From: Actinomadura opuntiae
Lineage (GTDB): Bacteria; Actinomycetota; Actinomycetes; Streptosporangiales; Streptosporangiaceae
NCBI RefSeq assembly: GCF_030283205.1
Contig: NZ_JASNWF010000003.1
Location: 483,347-547,346, forward strand
Direction: 5' to 3'
Length of the DNA stretch: 64,000 nucleotides
How positions within the stretch are numbered: the stretch's first letter is position 1; each line of letters begins with the position of its first letter. Positions 16,739 through 23,550 of the stretch are shown piece by piece. A model generated the notes under the pieces. It searched no databases, was not told the DNA's origin, and saw only the letters and a program-made list of their open reading frames with translations. Both the position numbers and the translations under genes were made by a program.

Positions 16739-17046
16739 TGCCGCGACCGGCAGGATTTTTCGTTCCCGATCGGAACGGCGGGACCGTCGGTAACGTTGTC
16801 AGCGGCCTCAGCAGAAAATGCAGTGCCATGCGTTCACGCAGGTCGCTTCAGCCGACCGGCTTTCCCCGGGCGTTCACGGTAAGCCAGATGTTCCTTGCGT
16901 CCGGTGACCGATCGATTAACCATGACGTGAACCGCATGGAAGGGGACGAATCGAGCGGCGGGCAATGGTCTCCCGCCGCGCAGGGAAAGCGGACGGCGGC
17001 GTGTACCCGGCCGCCGGAACGAGGACTTCCGAGCACCGACCGACCC
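16739..17046. other. Intergenic region before the acyl-CoA dehydrogenase-like gene
   Basis: About 300 bases with noticeably lower GC than the genes. The downstream reading frame stays open back to 16738, but residues encoded here look non-coding (mixed, no domain match), so I treat it as promoter region. I see no convincing -35/-10 pair or long dyad. Confidence 0.45.
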
Positions 17047-18618
17047 ATGAGAGCCGACGCCATGATGAATGATCTCCTGTCCATGTCGACGAACGCGTTC
17101 ATCGCCGGCATCGAGGAGGTCGCCCGACGGTTCGACACGGCGACCTACCCGCAGCAGAACCTCCCCGCCGACGACTGGACCCTGCTGACCAGGGCGGGCG
17201 TGCTGCTTCCGACGCTGCCCAAGGAATACGGCGGCCGCGACGACCATCTCGAGATGTGCCGGGTCGTCGAGACCATTTCCGAATGGAACCTGCCGCTCGG
17301 CATGTACGTCACGGTCATCACCGCGGTGGCCTTACGCCCCATCGTGCTGTGGGCGGGCGAGGAGGCCAGGCAGGAGGTGCTGCCGCTGTACGCCGGCGGC
17401 GACCCCGCCATCTGCGGGTTCGCCTCCACCGAGCCGGGCTGCGGCTCGGCCATGTCCGGCATGGCCACCACCTTCGAGGAGGTCGAGGGCGGCTACCGGA
17501 TCCGCGGCCGCAAGCACTGGCAGGCGTTCAGCATCAGCGCCCACTGGTGGCTGGTCAGCGCGAAGAACGACGAGAACGGCCGCACGTACGGCTATTTCAT
17601 CGTCAAACGCAGCGAAGGATTCCGCACGCTGCGGCCCTACGAGCCGCTGGGCCTGAAAGTGATCGATTATGGGCTCAACGAGATCGACGCGGTCGTCCCC
17701 CGGCACCGGCGCATCCCCGCCGACGGGCGGAACCTGCGTCCGATGGTGGAAATGCTCATGGCGTCGCGGGCGATGATGGCGGCGATGGGCTGCGGATTCC
17801 TGCGCCGTATCAGCCGCGAGGCGCACGCTTACGCCGACGCCCGCATCGTCGGCCCGGGACCGCTTTCGGGGATCCGGTTCGTCCGTTACCGGCTGGCGGC
17901 GATCGACACCTCCTACACCGTGTGCGCGGCGCTCAACCATTACCTGCGGACCGCGCTGGACATGAAGGACGCCATGATCGGCGCATTTCCCGCCGTCCAG
18001 GCCATCAAGACGGTCGCGACGGAGCGGATGCTGAGTGCGGCGCACCATTACCAGCAGCTCGCCGGCGGCGAGGGATACCGCTGCGGGTCGCCCACCAACA
18101 TCTCCGCCCAGGCGTTCCTGGACGCCCGCGTCTACACCATTTTCGACGGCACCAACGATCTGCTCAGCCAGCAGCTCACCGAGTACTGCCTCGCCAGGAC
18201 GGCCGGCCGGACGCTCAGCCGGTTCCTGGCCGAGTGGCCGCTGACGGCGTCCGCGGTCCGCGCGCAGCGGCTCGACCTCGGCTTCCTCGACGGGGAGCTG
18301 CGGCAGGAGCAGCTGGTGCTGGCCGGCCGCGCGATCGCCTACGCGTTCGCGATCGGCCAGGTCATGCGGTGGGCCGCCGAGACGGGCGCCGCCCCGGCCC
18401 GGGCCCGCGCGGCGATCGAGTTCCTCAGGGCCGACATCGCCGGCGTCGCCACGGAGTTCAACCTGCTCGCCACCGGCGTGCTCGGCCCCGACGCGCCCGC
18501 GCCGCAGGCGCCGCTGTCGCGTTCCGTCCCCGTCCCGCAGGCGGCCTGGCGGGGTGCTAGCCCTGGCGTTCCTCACGGCGGCGGATCAGCTGCATCAGGT
18601 CCGCCGCCCGCTCCTTGA
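17047..18618 (+). CDS. Acyl-CoA dehydrogenase family protein
   Basis: About 523 residues. The core follows the acyl-CoA dehydrogenase layout: helical N-terminal domain with LPTLPKEYGG, beta domain with FASTEPGCGS and the KHWQAFSI region, and a C-terminal helical domain with QLAGGEGYRCGSP and the FDGTNDLLSQQ segment typical of the flavin-binding end. The residues around the catalytic-base position suggest a divergent member that may not use a simple acyl-CoA. The start is uncertain: ATGs at 17047, 17062 and 17065 are all possible and none has a strong ribosome site. The 3' end overlaps the convergent GAF gene by 62 bases, and the last 25 or so residues are low-complexity. Confidence 0.78.
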   Translation: MRADAMMNDLLSMSTNAFIAGIEEVARRFDTATYPQQNLPADDWTLLTRAGVLLPTLPKEYGGRDDHLEMCRVVETISEWNLPLGMYVTVITAVALRPIVLWAGEEARQEVLPLYAGGDPAICGFASTEPGCGSAMSGMATTFEEVEGGYRIRGRKHWQAFSISAHWWLVSAKNDENGRTYGYFIVKRSEGFRTLRPYEPLGLKVIDYGLNEIDAVVPRHRRIPADGRNLRPMVEMLMASRAMMAAMGCGFLRRISREAHAYADARIVGPGPLSGIRFVRYRLAAIDTSYTVCAALNHYLRTALDMKDAMIGAFPAVQAIKTVATERMLSAAHHYQQLAGGEGYRCGSPTNISAQAFLDARVYTIFDGTNDLLSQQLTEYCLARTAGRTLSRFLAEWPLTASAVRAQRLDLGFLDGELRQEQLVLAGRAIAYAFAIGQVMRWAAETGAAPARARAAIEFLRADIAGVATEFNLLATGVLGPDAPAPQAPLSRSVPVPQAAWRGASPGVPHGGGSAASGPPPAP

Positions 18619-19138
18619 TGAGCGCCAGCCCCGGATGACCCCAGGGGCGCGGCTCGCGGTCGATGACGCAGATCGTGCCGAGCACCGTCCCCGTGCGGTC
18701 GATGAGCGGGGCCCCGACGTAGGTGCGGATGCCGAGCTTGTCGACGACCGGGTTGCCGGCGAAGCGCGGATAGTCGCACACGTCGTCCAGGACCAGGGCC
18801 TTGCGCCGCACGACCACGTGCGGGCAGTAGCCGTGGTCGAGCGGCACCTCCCGGCCGAGCTCGACGGCGCCCGCCGCGTCGGCGCCCGGCGCCTGCGGGG
18901 CGTACAGGCCGCCGAGGTACTGGTGGTCGGTCACGAAGTTCACCATCGCGAACGGGGGCTGCTCGGTGCCGGCGAGGTGCCGGGCGGCCTCGGCGAGGTC
19001 GCGGGCGAACGCGTCGAACTCGGCGTCCGGGGCCTGCCCGAGACGCAGCTCCCGCAGCCGCGCGGCCCGCTGGGGCACCTCGGGGTCGACGGGCGTCAGC
19101 AGGTGTCCGGGCGGCTCGTACAGCGGGTCGTGGATCAC
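18557..19138 (-). CDS. GAF-domain protein, fifth gene of the conservon
   Basis: A 193-residue protein with one GAF domain (about residues 40-185), recognised from VNFVTDHQYLGGLY, PLDHGYCPHVVVRRKALVLDD and the GAPLIDRTGTVLGTICVIDREPR end that is common to GAF sensors. Such domains bind small ligands, haem or nucleotides; none is readable here. The start GTG at 19138 has AGGAG 5 bases before it. It lies 26 bases downstream of the GTPase gene, in the same direction, so it is probably co-transcribed with the conservon and may sense the signal that CvnA-D relay. Its end overlaps the convergent acyl-CoA dehydrogenase gene. Confidence 0.85.
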   Translation of the reverse strand: MIHDPLYEPPGHLLTPVDPEVPQRAARLRELRLGQAPDAEFDAFARDLAEAARHLAGTEQPPFAMVNFVTDHQYLGGLYAPQAPGADAAGAVELGREVPLDHGYCPHVVVRRKALVLDDVCDYPRFAGNPVVDKLGIRTYVGAPLIDRTGTVLGTICVIDREPRPWGHPGLALIKERAADLMQLIRRREERQG

Positions 19139-19164
19139 GGGGGCTCCTGTTCGGCTGGTCTTCG

Positions 19165-19749
19165 TCAGGCGGAGGCGGTCGGGACGGCGTCGAGCAGATG
19201 GCCGATCAGCGCCCTCAGCACCGCCGCCGCGGAGCCGCCGTGCCGCGCGTCGCACAGGACGACGGGCACCCGCCGGTCGAGGCCGAGGGCGATGCGCACC
19301 TCGTCCGGCGCGTAGCGGAACGCGCCGTCGAACTCGTTGACCGCGACGAGGAACCGGGTGCCGCGGTTCTCGAAGAAGTCGACGGCGTCGAAGCAGTCCT
19401 CGAGGCGGCGGGTGTCGGCGAGCACGACGGCGCCGAGCGCCCCGGCCGACAGCTCGTCCCACATGAACCAGAAGCGCTGCTGGCCGGGCGTGCCGAACAG
19501 GTACAGCACGATGCCGTGCTGCTCGATCGTGATCCGGCCGAAGTCGAGCGCCACGGTGGTGGTGGACTTGCGCTCCACCCCGCCGAGGTCGTCGAGGCCG
19601 GCGCTGGCCGTGGTGATGAGCTCCTCGGTGCTCAGCGGTTCGATCTCGCTGACGGCGCCGACGAACGTGGTCTTGCCGACGCCGAACCCGCCCGCCACGA
19701 GGATCTTGACCTGGGTCGGGGGCGGCGCGTCAGGCGCGTTGCAGGCCAT
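19165..19749 (-). CDS. cvnD: Conservon small GTPase (CvnD)
   Basis: The 194-residue protein is a Ras/MglA-like GTPase of the conservon type. The P-loop GGFGVGKTT is at residues 20-28, a switch region with the conserved threonines [11 protein letters not shown] follows, then the G3-like FGTPGQQRF, and NEFDGAF replaces the canonical NKxD. Conservon GTPases (first described in Streptomyces) are thought to form a membrane-associated complex with CvnA-C, resembling eukaryotic G-protein switching. It overlaps the DUF742 gene by 20 bases, the usual arrangement. It may respond to the adjacent GAF protein. Confidence 0.92.
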   Translation of the reverse strand: MACNAPDAPPPTQVKILVAGGFGVGKTTFVGAVSEIEPLSTEELITTASAGLDDLGGVERKSTTTVALDFGRITIEQHGIVLYLFGTPGQQRFWFMWDELSAGALGAVVLADTRRLEDCFDAVDFFENRGTRFLVAVNEFDGAFRYAPDEVRIALGLDRRVPVVLCDARHGGSAAAVLRALIGHLLDAVPTASA

Positions 19750-20095
19750 CGAGCAGTTTCTCCAGAAGGGCTCGGTCGGTGGGGTCGGCCGCGGTGCGCC
19801 GCGCCCGGGTGGCGAGGGCGCGACAGGCCACCAGGTCGGCGAGGACGACCTTGGCGATGGTGACGGGCAGCCGCAGGTGCGCGGCGACCTCGGCGACCGG
19901 CGTCGGCGCGCGGCACCACTCCAGGGCCTCGGCGTGCTCGGGGTCCATGCCGCGCGGGCGCCGGCCGGTCGCCACCACCAGCGACAGCAGGTCGAGCTCG
20001 ACGGCCGGGCGGGTGCGGCCGGCGGTCACCGTGTACAGCCGCACGAGCGGCCCGGCGGCGGCGTCGACCCAGACCTCGTCGTCGCCGGCGGTCAT
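19730..20095 (-). CDS. cvnC: Conservon DUF742 protein (CvnC)
   Basis: The 121-residue protein has the DUF742 pattern: [16 protein letters not shown] near residue 16, then a winged-helix-like segment [35 protein letters not shown] and the end LLEKLLDGL. Function is unknown in detail; in conservons it is always between the roadblock protein and the GTPase and is taken to be part of the complex. The ATG at 20095 overlaps the cvnB stop (ATGA). A longer in-frame extension upstream is not real coding. Confidence 0.9.
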   Translation of the reverse strand: MTAGDDEVWVDAAAGPLVRLYTVTAGRTRPAVELDLLSLVVATGRRPRGMDPEHAEALEWCRAPTPVAEVAAHLRLPVTIAKVVLADLVACRALATRARRTAADPTDRALLEKLLDGLQRA

Positions 20096-20526
20096 GTCGA
20101 CGCGGCCCGGTCGCCCGCCGTGGGCGCCGGGCGCGCGGCGGTGTGCAGGAACGGCCGGACCGCCCTGATCAGCCGGGCCATTTCGAAGCCGACGAGGGCC
20201 GGGTCGGCCTGCCCGTCGGCGAGCACCGCGAGCACCGAGTTGAAACCGGCCCACGAGATGAACAGCTGGCTGGACTTCAGCTCGGCGACGACCTGCCGGA
20301 CCTCGTTGCTGCCGTCGAAGCGGGTCCCGGCGCTGCGGGTGATGGAGAACAGGCCGGAGGCGAGCGCCGCCATCTGCTCCGCACCGGCGCGGTCGAGGCC
20401 GTGCGCGGCCTTCATCATGCCGTCGGAGGACAGCAGCACGCTGCCGCGAATGGCCGGGACCTCGTCGCTCAGCCCCCGCAGCAGCCAAGCAAGGTCCTGC
20501 GCCTCGTTCGGGGACGCCGCAGTCAA
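20092..20526 (-). CDS. cvnB: Conservon roadblock/LC7-domain protein (CvnB)
   Basis: 144 residues with a roadblock/LC7 fold: LAWLLRGLSDEVPAIRGSVLLSSDGMMKA, then AALASGLFSITRSAGTRF and the end containing GFEMARLIRAVRPFL. Roadblock proteins act as regulators of small GTPases, which fits the CvnD GTPase two genes down. The gene starts 30 bases after the cvnA stop and overlaps cvnC. The last 15 residues are disordered. Confidence 0.92.
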   Translation of the reverse strand: MTAASPNEAQDLAWLLRGLSDEVPAIRGSVLLSSDGMMKAAHGLDRAGAEQMAALASGLFSITRSAGTRFDGSNEVRQVVAELKSSQLFISWAGFNSVLAVLADGQADPALVGFEMARLIRAVRPFLHTAARPAPTAGDRAAST

Positions 20527-20556
20527 TGGGAGCTCCTCGTCATTTCCGGTGCCTCG

Positions 20557-22485
20557 TCATTTCCCGTTGTCCGGGCCGTCCGCGGCGCCGTCGTTCTCCA
20601 GGGCGCTGCGCATGCCTCTCTGGAATGCCGCCATCAATCCGGGATTGTGCTCGGCCTCGTCGTCGATTTCCTGGCGCACGGGGACATTGGCCAATTCCGG
20701 CGACAGATGTGTCTGCGCCCGGCGCCGCGGCAATTGCGGGCGTTCTCCGGCGAGCGGCGCGAAGGCGGAGCCGCCGTCGCCCTGGTCGGGCACCGCCGGC
20801 TGCGGGCCCGTCTCCCACGTGGGCGCCGCGGGCCGCCGGGCCGGCCCGCTCGGATAGGGCTCCTGGACGGCCGGCGGGGCGATGCGATCGTCGTCGATCC
20901 GCGCCACGTCCAGCGGGTCGCCGGCGCCCTGCCGGGGACCCGCGGCGGGCCCGGGCGGCGGAGCGGGGACCTGCGAGAAGGCGAGGGTCTGCGCGGCAGC
21001 CTGCGCCTGCGCGGCAGCCTGCGCCCGCGCGGAGGCCGGAGGCTGCGCGGGCGGGGCCTGCGAAGCCGGGACCTGCGGGGCCGGGGCGGAAGGGGCCTGC
21101 GGGGACGGGGCCTGCGGGGCGGGGGCCTGCGGGGCCGGGGCCTGCCCCGCGTCCGCGGGGCGCGGGGTCGCGGTCTCCTCCCCCGGGCGGCCCGACAGTT
21201 CCGTGGGGACCACGACGACGGCCTGCGTCCCGCCGTAGACGTTGCTCTGCAGCTGGACGCGGACCTTGTGCCGGGCGGCCAGCGCGGAGACGACCAGGAG
21301 CCCGATGCGCCCCTCGCTCAGCAGCTCCCCGGCGCGGGCCCGCTCGTGGTCGGCGAGCAGGTCGTTGAGCCGCTGCCGGTCCTCGCGGGGGATGCCGAGC
21401 CCGCGGTCCTCGACCTCGATGGCCAGGCCGGCGGCGACGCCCTCGACGCGGATCAGGACCTGGGTCTGCGGCGGCGAGTACTTCGTGGCGTTCTCGATGA
21501 GCTCGGCGAGCAGGTGGATCACGTCGGCGACCGCGGTCCCGTGCACGCTCCCCTCGACGGGCGGCACCACCTTGACCCGCTTGTAGTGCTCCACCTCGGC
21601 GATGGCCGAGCGCAGCACCTCGTAGACGTTCACCGGCCGGGTCCACTGGCGGCGGGACGGGGCGCCGCCGATGACGGCGAGGCTCTCGGCCTGCCGGCGG
21701 GTGCGGGTGGCGAGGTGGTCGACCTTGAACAGGCCCTTGAGCAGGTCGGGGTCCTCGACCTGGGCCTCCAGCTCGTCCAGCCCCAGGATGGCGCGGTGCG
21801 ACAGCGACTGCATCCGCCGGGCGAGGCTGACGAAGACGCCGACGCGCTGGTCGCGGCCCTGCGCTCCGCGGCGCGCGGCCTCGACGACGGCGTTCCACGC
21901 CTCGCTCTGCGCCCGCCGCAGCTCCCACGCGAGCTGCCCGACGGGGTCGCCGGAGTCGGCGGCCGGGCGGTCCTCGGTCCAGGGGGCGACGGCCTCGCCG
22001 GCGGCCAGCCGCTGCACCAGTTCGGCCAGCTCGCGCCGCCCGCGGGCGATCAGGAACCCGAACTCGCCCAGCCGGCGGTTCAGGTTCTCCTGGTCGCGGG
22101 CGGCGCAGCGGGCGCGGTGCCGGTCGACCCGGCGGGTCGCCGCGTCGGCGCCCCAGGCGGCCGCCACCAGCACGACGGCGGCGGTCACGGCGGCGGCGGT
22201 CAGCACGAGGCGCGTCTGCCGGGGCAGGGCCGCGCCGTCGTAGAGCACCGCCACGGCGACGACGCCCAGGACGGCGACGACGGCCGCGGGGAGGAGGGAG
22301 ATGGACAGGTGGACGACGCGCATGCTGCTCTGGCGATGCCTGCCGCACGCGGCCGGGGCCCTGTCGTAGCGCCGGCCGTCCTGGTCGTAGCGCCGGCCGT
22401 CCTGGTCGTAGCGCCGGCCGTCCTGGTCGTACCGCCGGCCGTCCTGGCGACCGGCGCCGGCGGCGGGTTCGGGGAAGTCGGGCAT
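20557..22485 (-). CDS. cvnA: Conservon sensor, histidine-kinase-like ATPase (CvnA)
   Basis: About 642 residues. A short N-terminal segment has four DGRRYDQ-type heptad repeats (about residues 13-42), then two membrane helices (VVHLSISLLPAAVVAVLGVVAVAVLY and LVLTAAAVTAAVVLVAAAWG), a helical region, and an HATPase domain with the N box ELIENATKYSPP and DRGLGI. No clear phospho-accepting H-box is visible, as in other conservon CvnA proteins. The roughly 200 C-terminal residues are rich in Ala, Pro and Gln and likely disordered. ATG 22485 is preferred because GAGGACG stands before it; an ATG at 22623 would add 46 unlikely residues. First gene of the conservon operon. Confidence 0.9.
   Translation of the reverse strand: MPDFPEPAAGAGRQDGRRYDQDGRRYDQDGRRYDQDGRRYDRAPAACGRHRQSSMRVVHLSISLLPAAVVAVLGVVAVAVLYDGAALPRQTRLVLTAAAVTAAVVLVAAAWGADAATRRVDRHRARCAARDQENLNRRLGEFGFLIARGRRELAELVQRLAAGEAVAPWTEDRPAADSGDPVGQLAWELRRAQSEAWNAVVEAARRGAQGRDQRVGVFVSLARRMQSLSHRAILGLDELEAQVEDPDLLKGLFKVDHLATRTRRQAESLAVIGGAPSRRQWTRPVNVYEVLRSAIAEVEHYKRVKVVPPVEGSVHGTAVADVIHLLAELIENATKYSPPQTQVLIRVEGVAAGLAIEVEDRGLGIPREDRQRLNDLLADHERARAGELLSEGRIGLLVVSALAARHKVRVQLQSNVYGGTQAVVVVPTELSGRPGEETATPRPADAGQAPAPQAPAPQAPSPQAPSAPAPQVPASQAPPAQPPASARAQAAAQAQAAAQTLAFSQVPAPPPGPAAGPRQGAGDPLDVARIDDDRIAPPAVQEPYPSGPARRPAAPTWETGPQPAVPDQGDGGSAFAPLAGERPQLPRRRAQTHLSPELANVPVRQEIDDEAEHNPGLMAAFQRGMRSALENDGAADGPDNGK
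22363..22446. repeat. Four tandem 21-base repeats inside cvnA
   Basis: Units begin at 22363, 22384, 22405 and 22426; the first three are identical and the fourth differs at one base (GTACC for GTAGC). They encode heptads DGRRYDQ in the cytoplasmic N-terminus. The unit is a multiple of 3, so copy-number change would preserve frame. Confidence 0.9.
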
Positions 22486-22530
22486 CGGCGTCCTCGGCGT
22501 GTCGGACAGCAAGATCGAAAAAACTGAGCA

Positions 22531-22572
22531 ATACGGACTCGTATGCCTACAGCCGTATCTAGGCTGACACAA
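22531..22572 (-). promoter_or_regulatory. Candidate cvnA promoter/operator
   Basis: On the minus strand TTGTGT (22572-22567) and TAGGCA (22549-22544) are 17 bases apart and could be -35/-10 elements upstream of cvnA. The dyad ATACG-GACT-CGTAT (22531-22544) with a further CGTAT at 22554-22558 overlaps it. The whole 22486-22743 gap is visibly AT-richer than its surroundings and contains no gene. Confidence 0.35.
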
Positions 22573-22743
22573 CGCCTCGCCAAGGAAGCGCGGAATGCCG
22601 AGATTCCAGGGATCCACGGCCACTATGCCATTATTAGTCCACTATGTCCGCATCACCGAATGCGCAAAGATCATTATTCTGGAAGGCGGCATTTCGCCGT
22701 ATAAAGCCTTACAAAAGGCGCAGAACGGGCGGCCTTGAAACGA

Positions 22744-23460
22744 TCATTCGGAGCGGGTCCACGGCCAGGTGATCAGCGCCCAGCCGAGCAGGATGATCAC
22801 GACCTCGGCCAGCACGTACCAGGGCCAGGGACCGAGCAGGTCCAGCACCGAGCCGGTGGCGGGCTTGTCGTTGAGGTACCCGTAGTTGGTCCCGGCGATC
22901 TCGTTGAAGGCGAACGTGGCGGCGGCCCACACCACCGTGACGGCGACCGCGAACCCGTAGCACCGCCAGTCCGGGCGCATCCCCAGCCCCCAGGTCAGGT
23001 AGACGGCGGCCCACACGATCATCAGGTGCATCCCCCAGAACGCCAGATAATCGATGTCGGGGTAGTCGCCGCCGTTGAGCGCGGGGGTGAGGAGGCCCTG
23101 CACCGACAGGGTGAGCCCCCAGTAGTACGTCAGCGCGTACCAGCGCCGGCCGAGCGTCCACAGCGCGCCCGCCGCGGTCAGCCACGCCACGTCGCACAGT
23201 TGCAGCGGCAGCGAGCCGCCGATGTGCCACTCCCCGGGCAGCAGGGTGTGCGCCTGCGTGCCGATCATCACGAACAGGATCGCCAGCGCGTACGCCCGGC
23301 CGAAGCCCTTCGCCTGCTCCCCGGCGCCCGGGCCCGGGTCCGGCGTCCGCTGCGCGCGGCCGAGCGGCACCAGCACGGCGCATCCGATCGCGAACATCCC
23401 GAGAGCCGCCCAGTGGGACGGCCCGTAGGCGGCGAAGCGACCGGCGGCGGTCAGGAGCAC
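22744..23460 (-). CDS. TIGR02206/YwaF-family membrane protein
   Basis: 238 residues with about seven hydrophobic segments. The sequence WHIGGSLPLQLCDVAWLTAAGAL, YYWGLTLSVQGLLTPAL and the later NYGYLNDKP followed by the GPWPWYVLAE segment match the TIGR02206 (YwaF-like) family of integral membrane proteins with unknown function. GTG start at 23460. It is a single gene, divergent from the DUF4132 gene with only 90 bases between, and separated from cvnA by an AT-rich gap. Confidence 0.85.
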   Translation of the reverse strand: MLLTAAGRFAAYGPSHWAALGMFAIGCAVLVPLGRAQRTPDPGPGAGEQAKGFGRAYALAILFVMIGTQAHTLLPGEWHIGGSLPLQLCDVAWLTAAGALWTLGRRWYALTYYWGLTLSVQGLLTPALNGGDYPDIDYLAFWGMHLMIVWAAVYLTWGLGMRPDWRCYGFAVAVTVVWAAATFAFNEIAGTNYGYLNDKPATGSVLDLLGPWPWYVLAEVVIILLGWALITWPWTRSE

Positions 23461-23550
23461 TCGGTGATCGTAACCTCCGCGCCCGGTGTCCGATCGGCGC
23501 GCATCGCGAGGTGACCGAAGTGTCGGCGGCCGCGGTTAGGTTGCGGTGCC

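Noticed and set aside
16738..17046. N-terminal extension of the acyl-CoA dehydrogenase-like protein by about 100 residues
   Set aside because: The extension begins inside the terminator hairpin region and has no domain-like sequence; composition changes sharply at about 17047.
22363..22446. CRISPR-like array
   Set aside because: Repeats are directly abutting with no spacers and encode in-frame heptads in cvnA.
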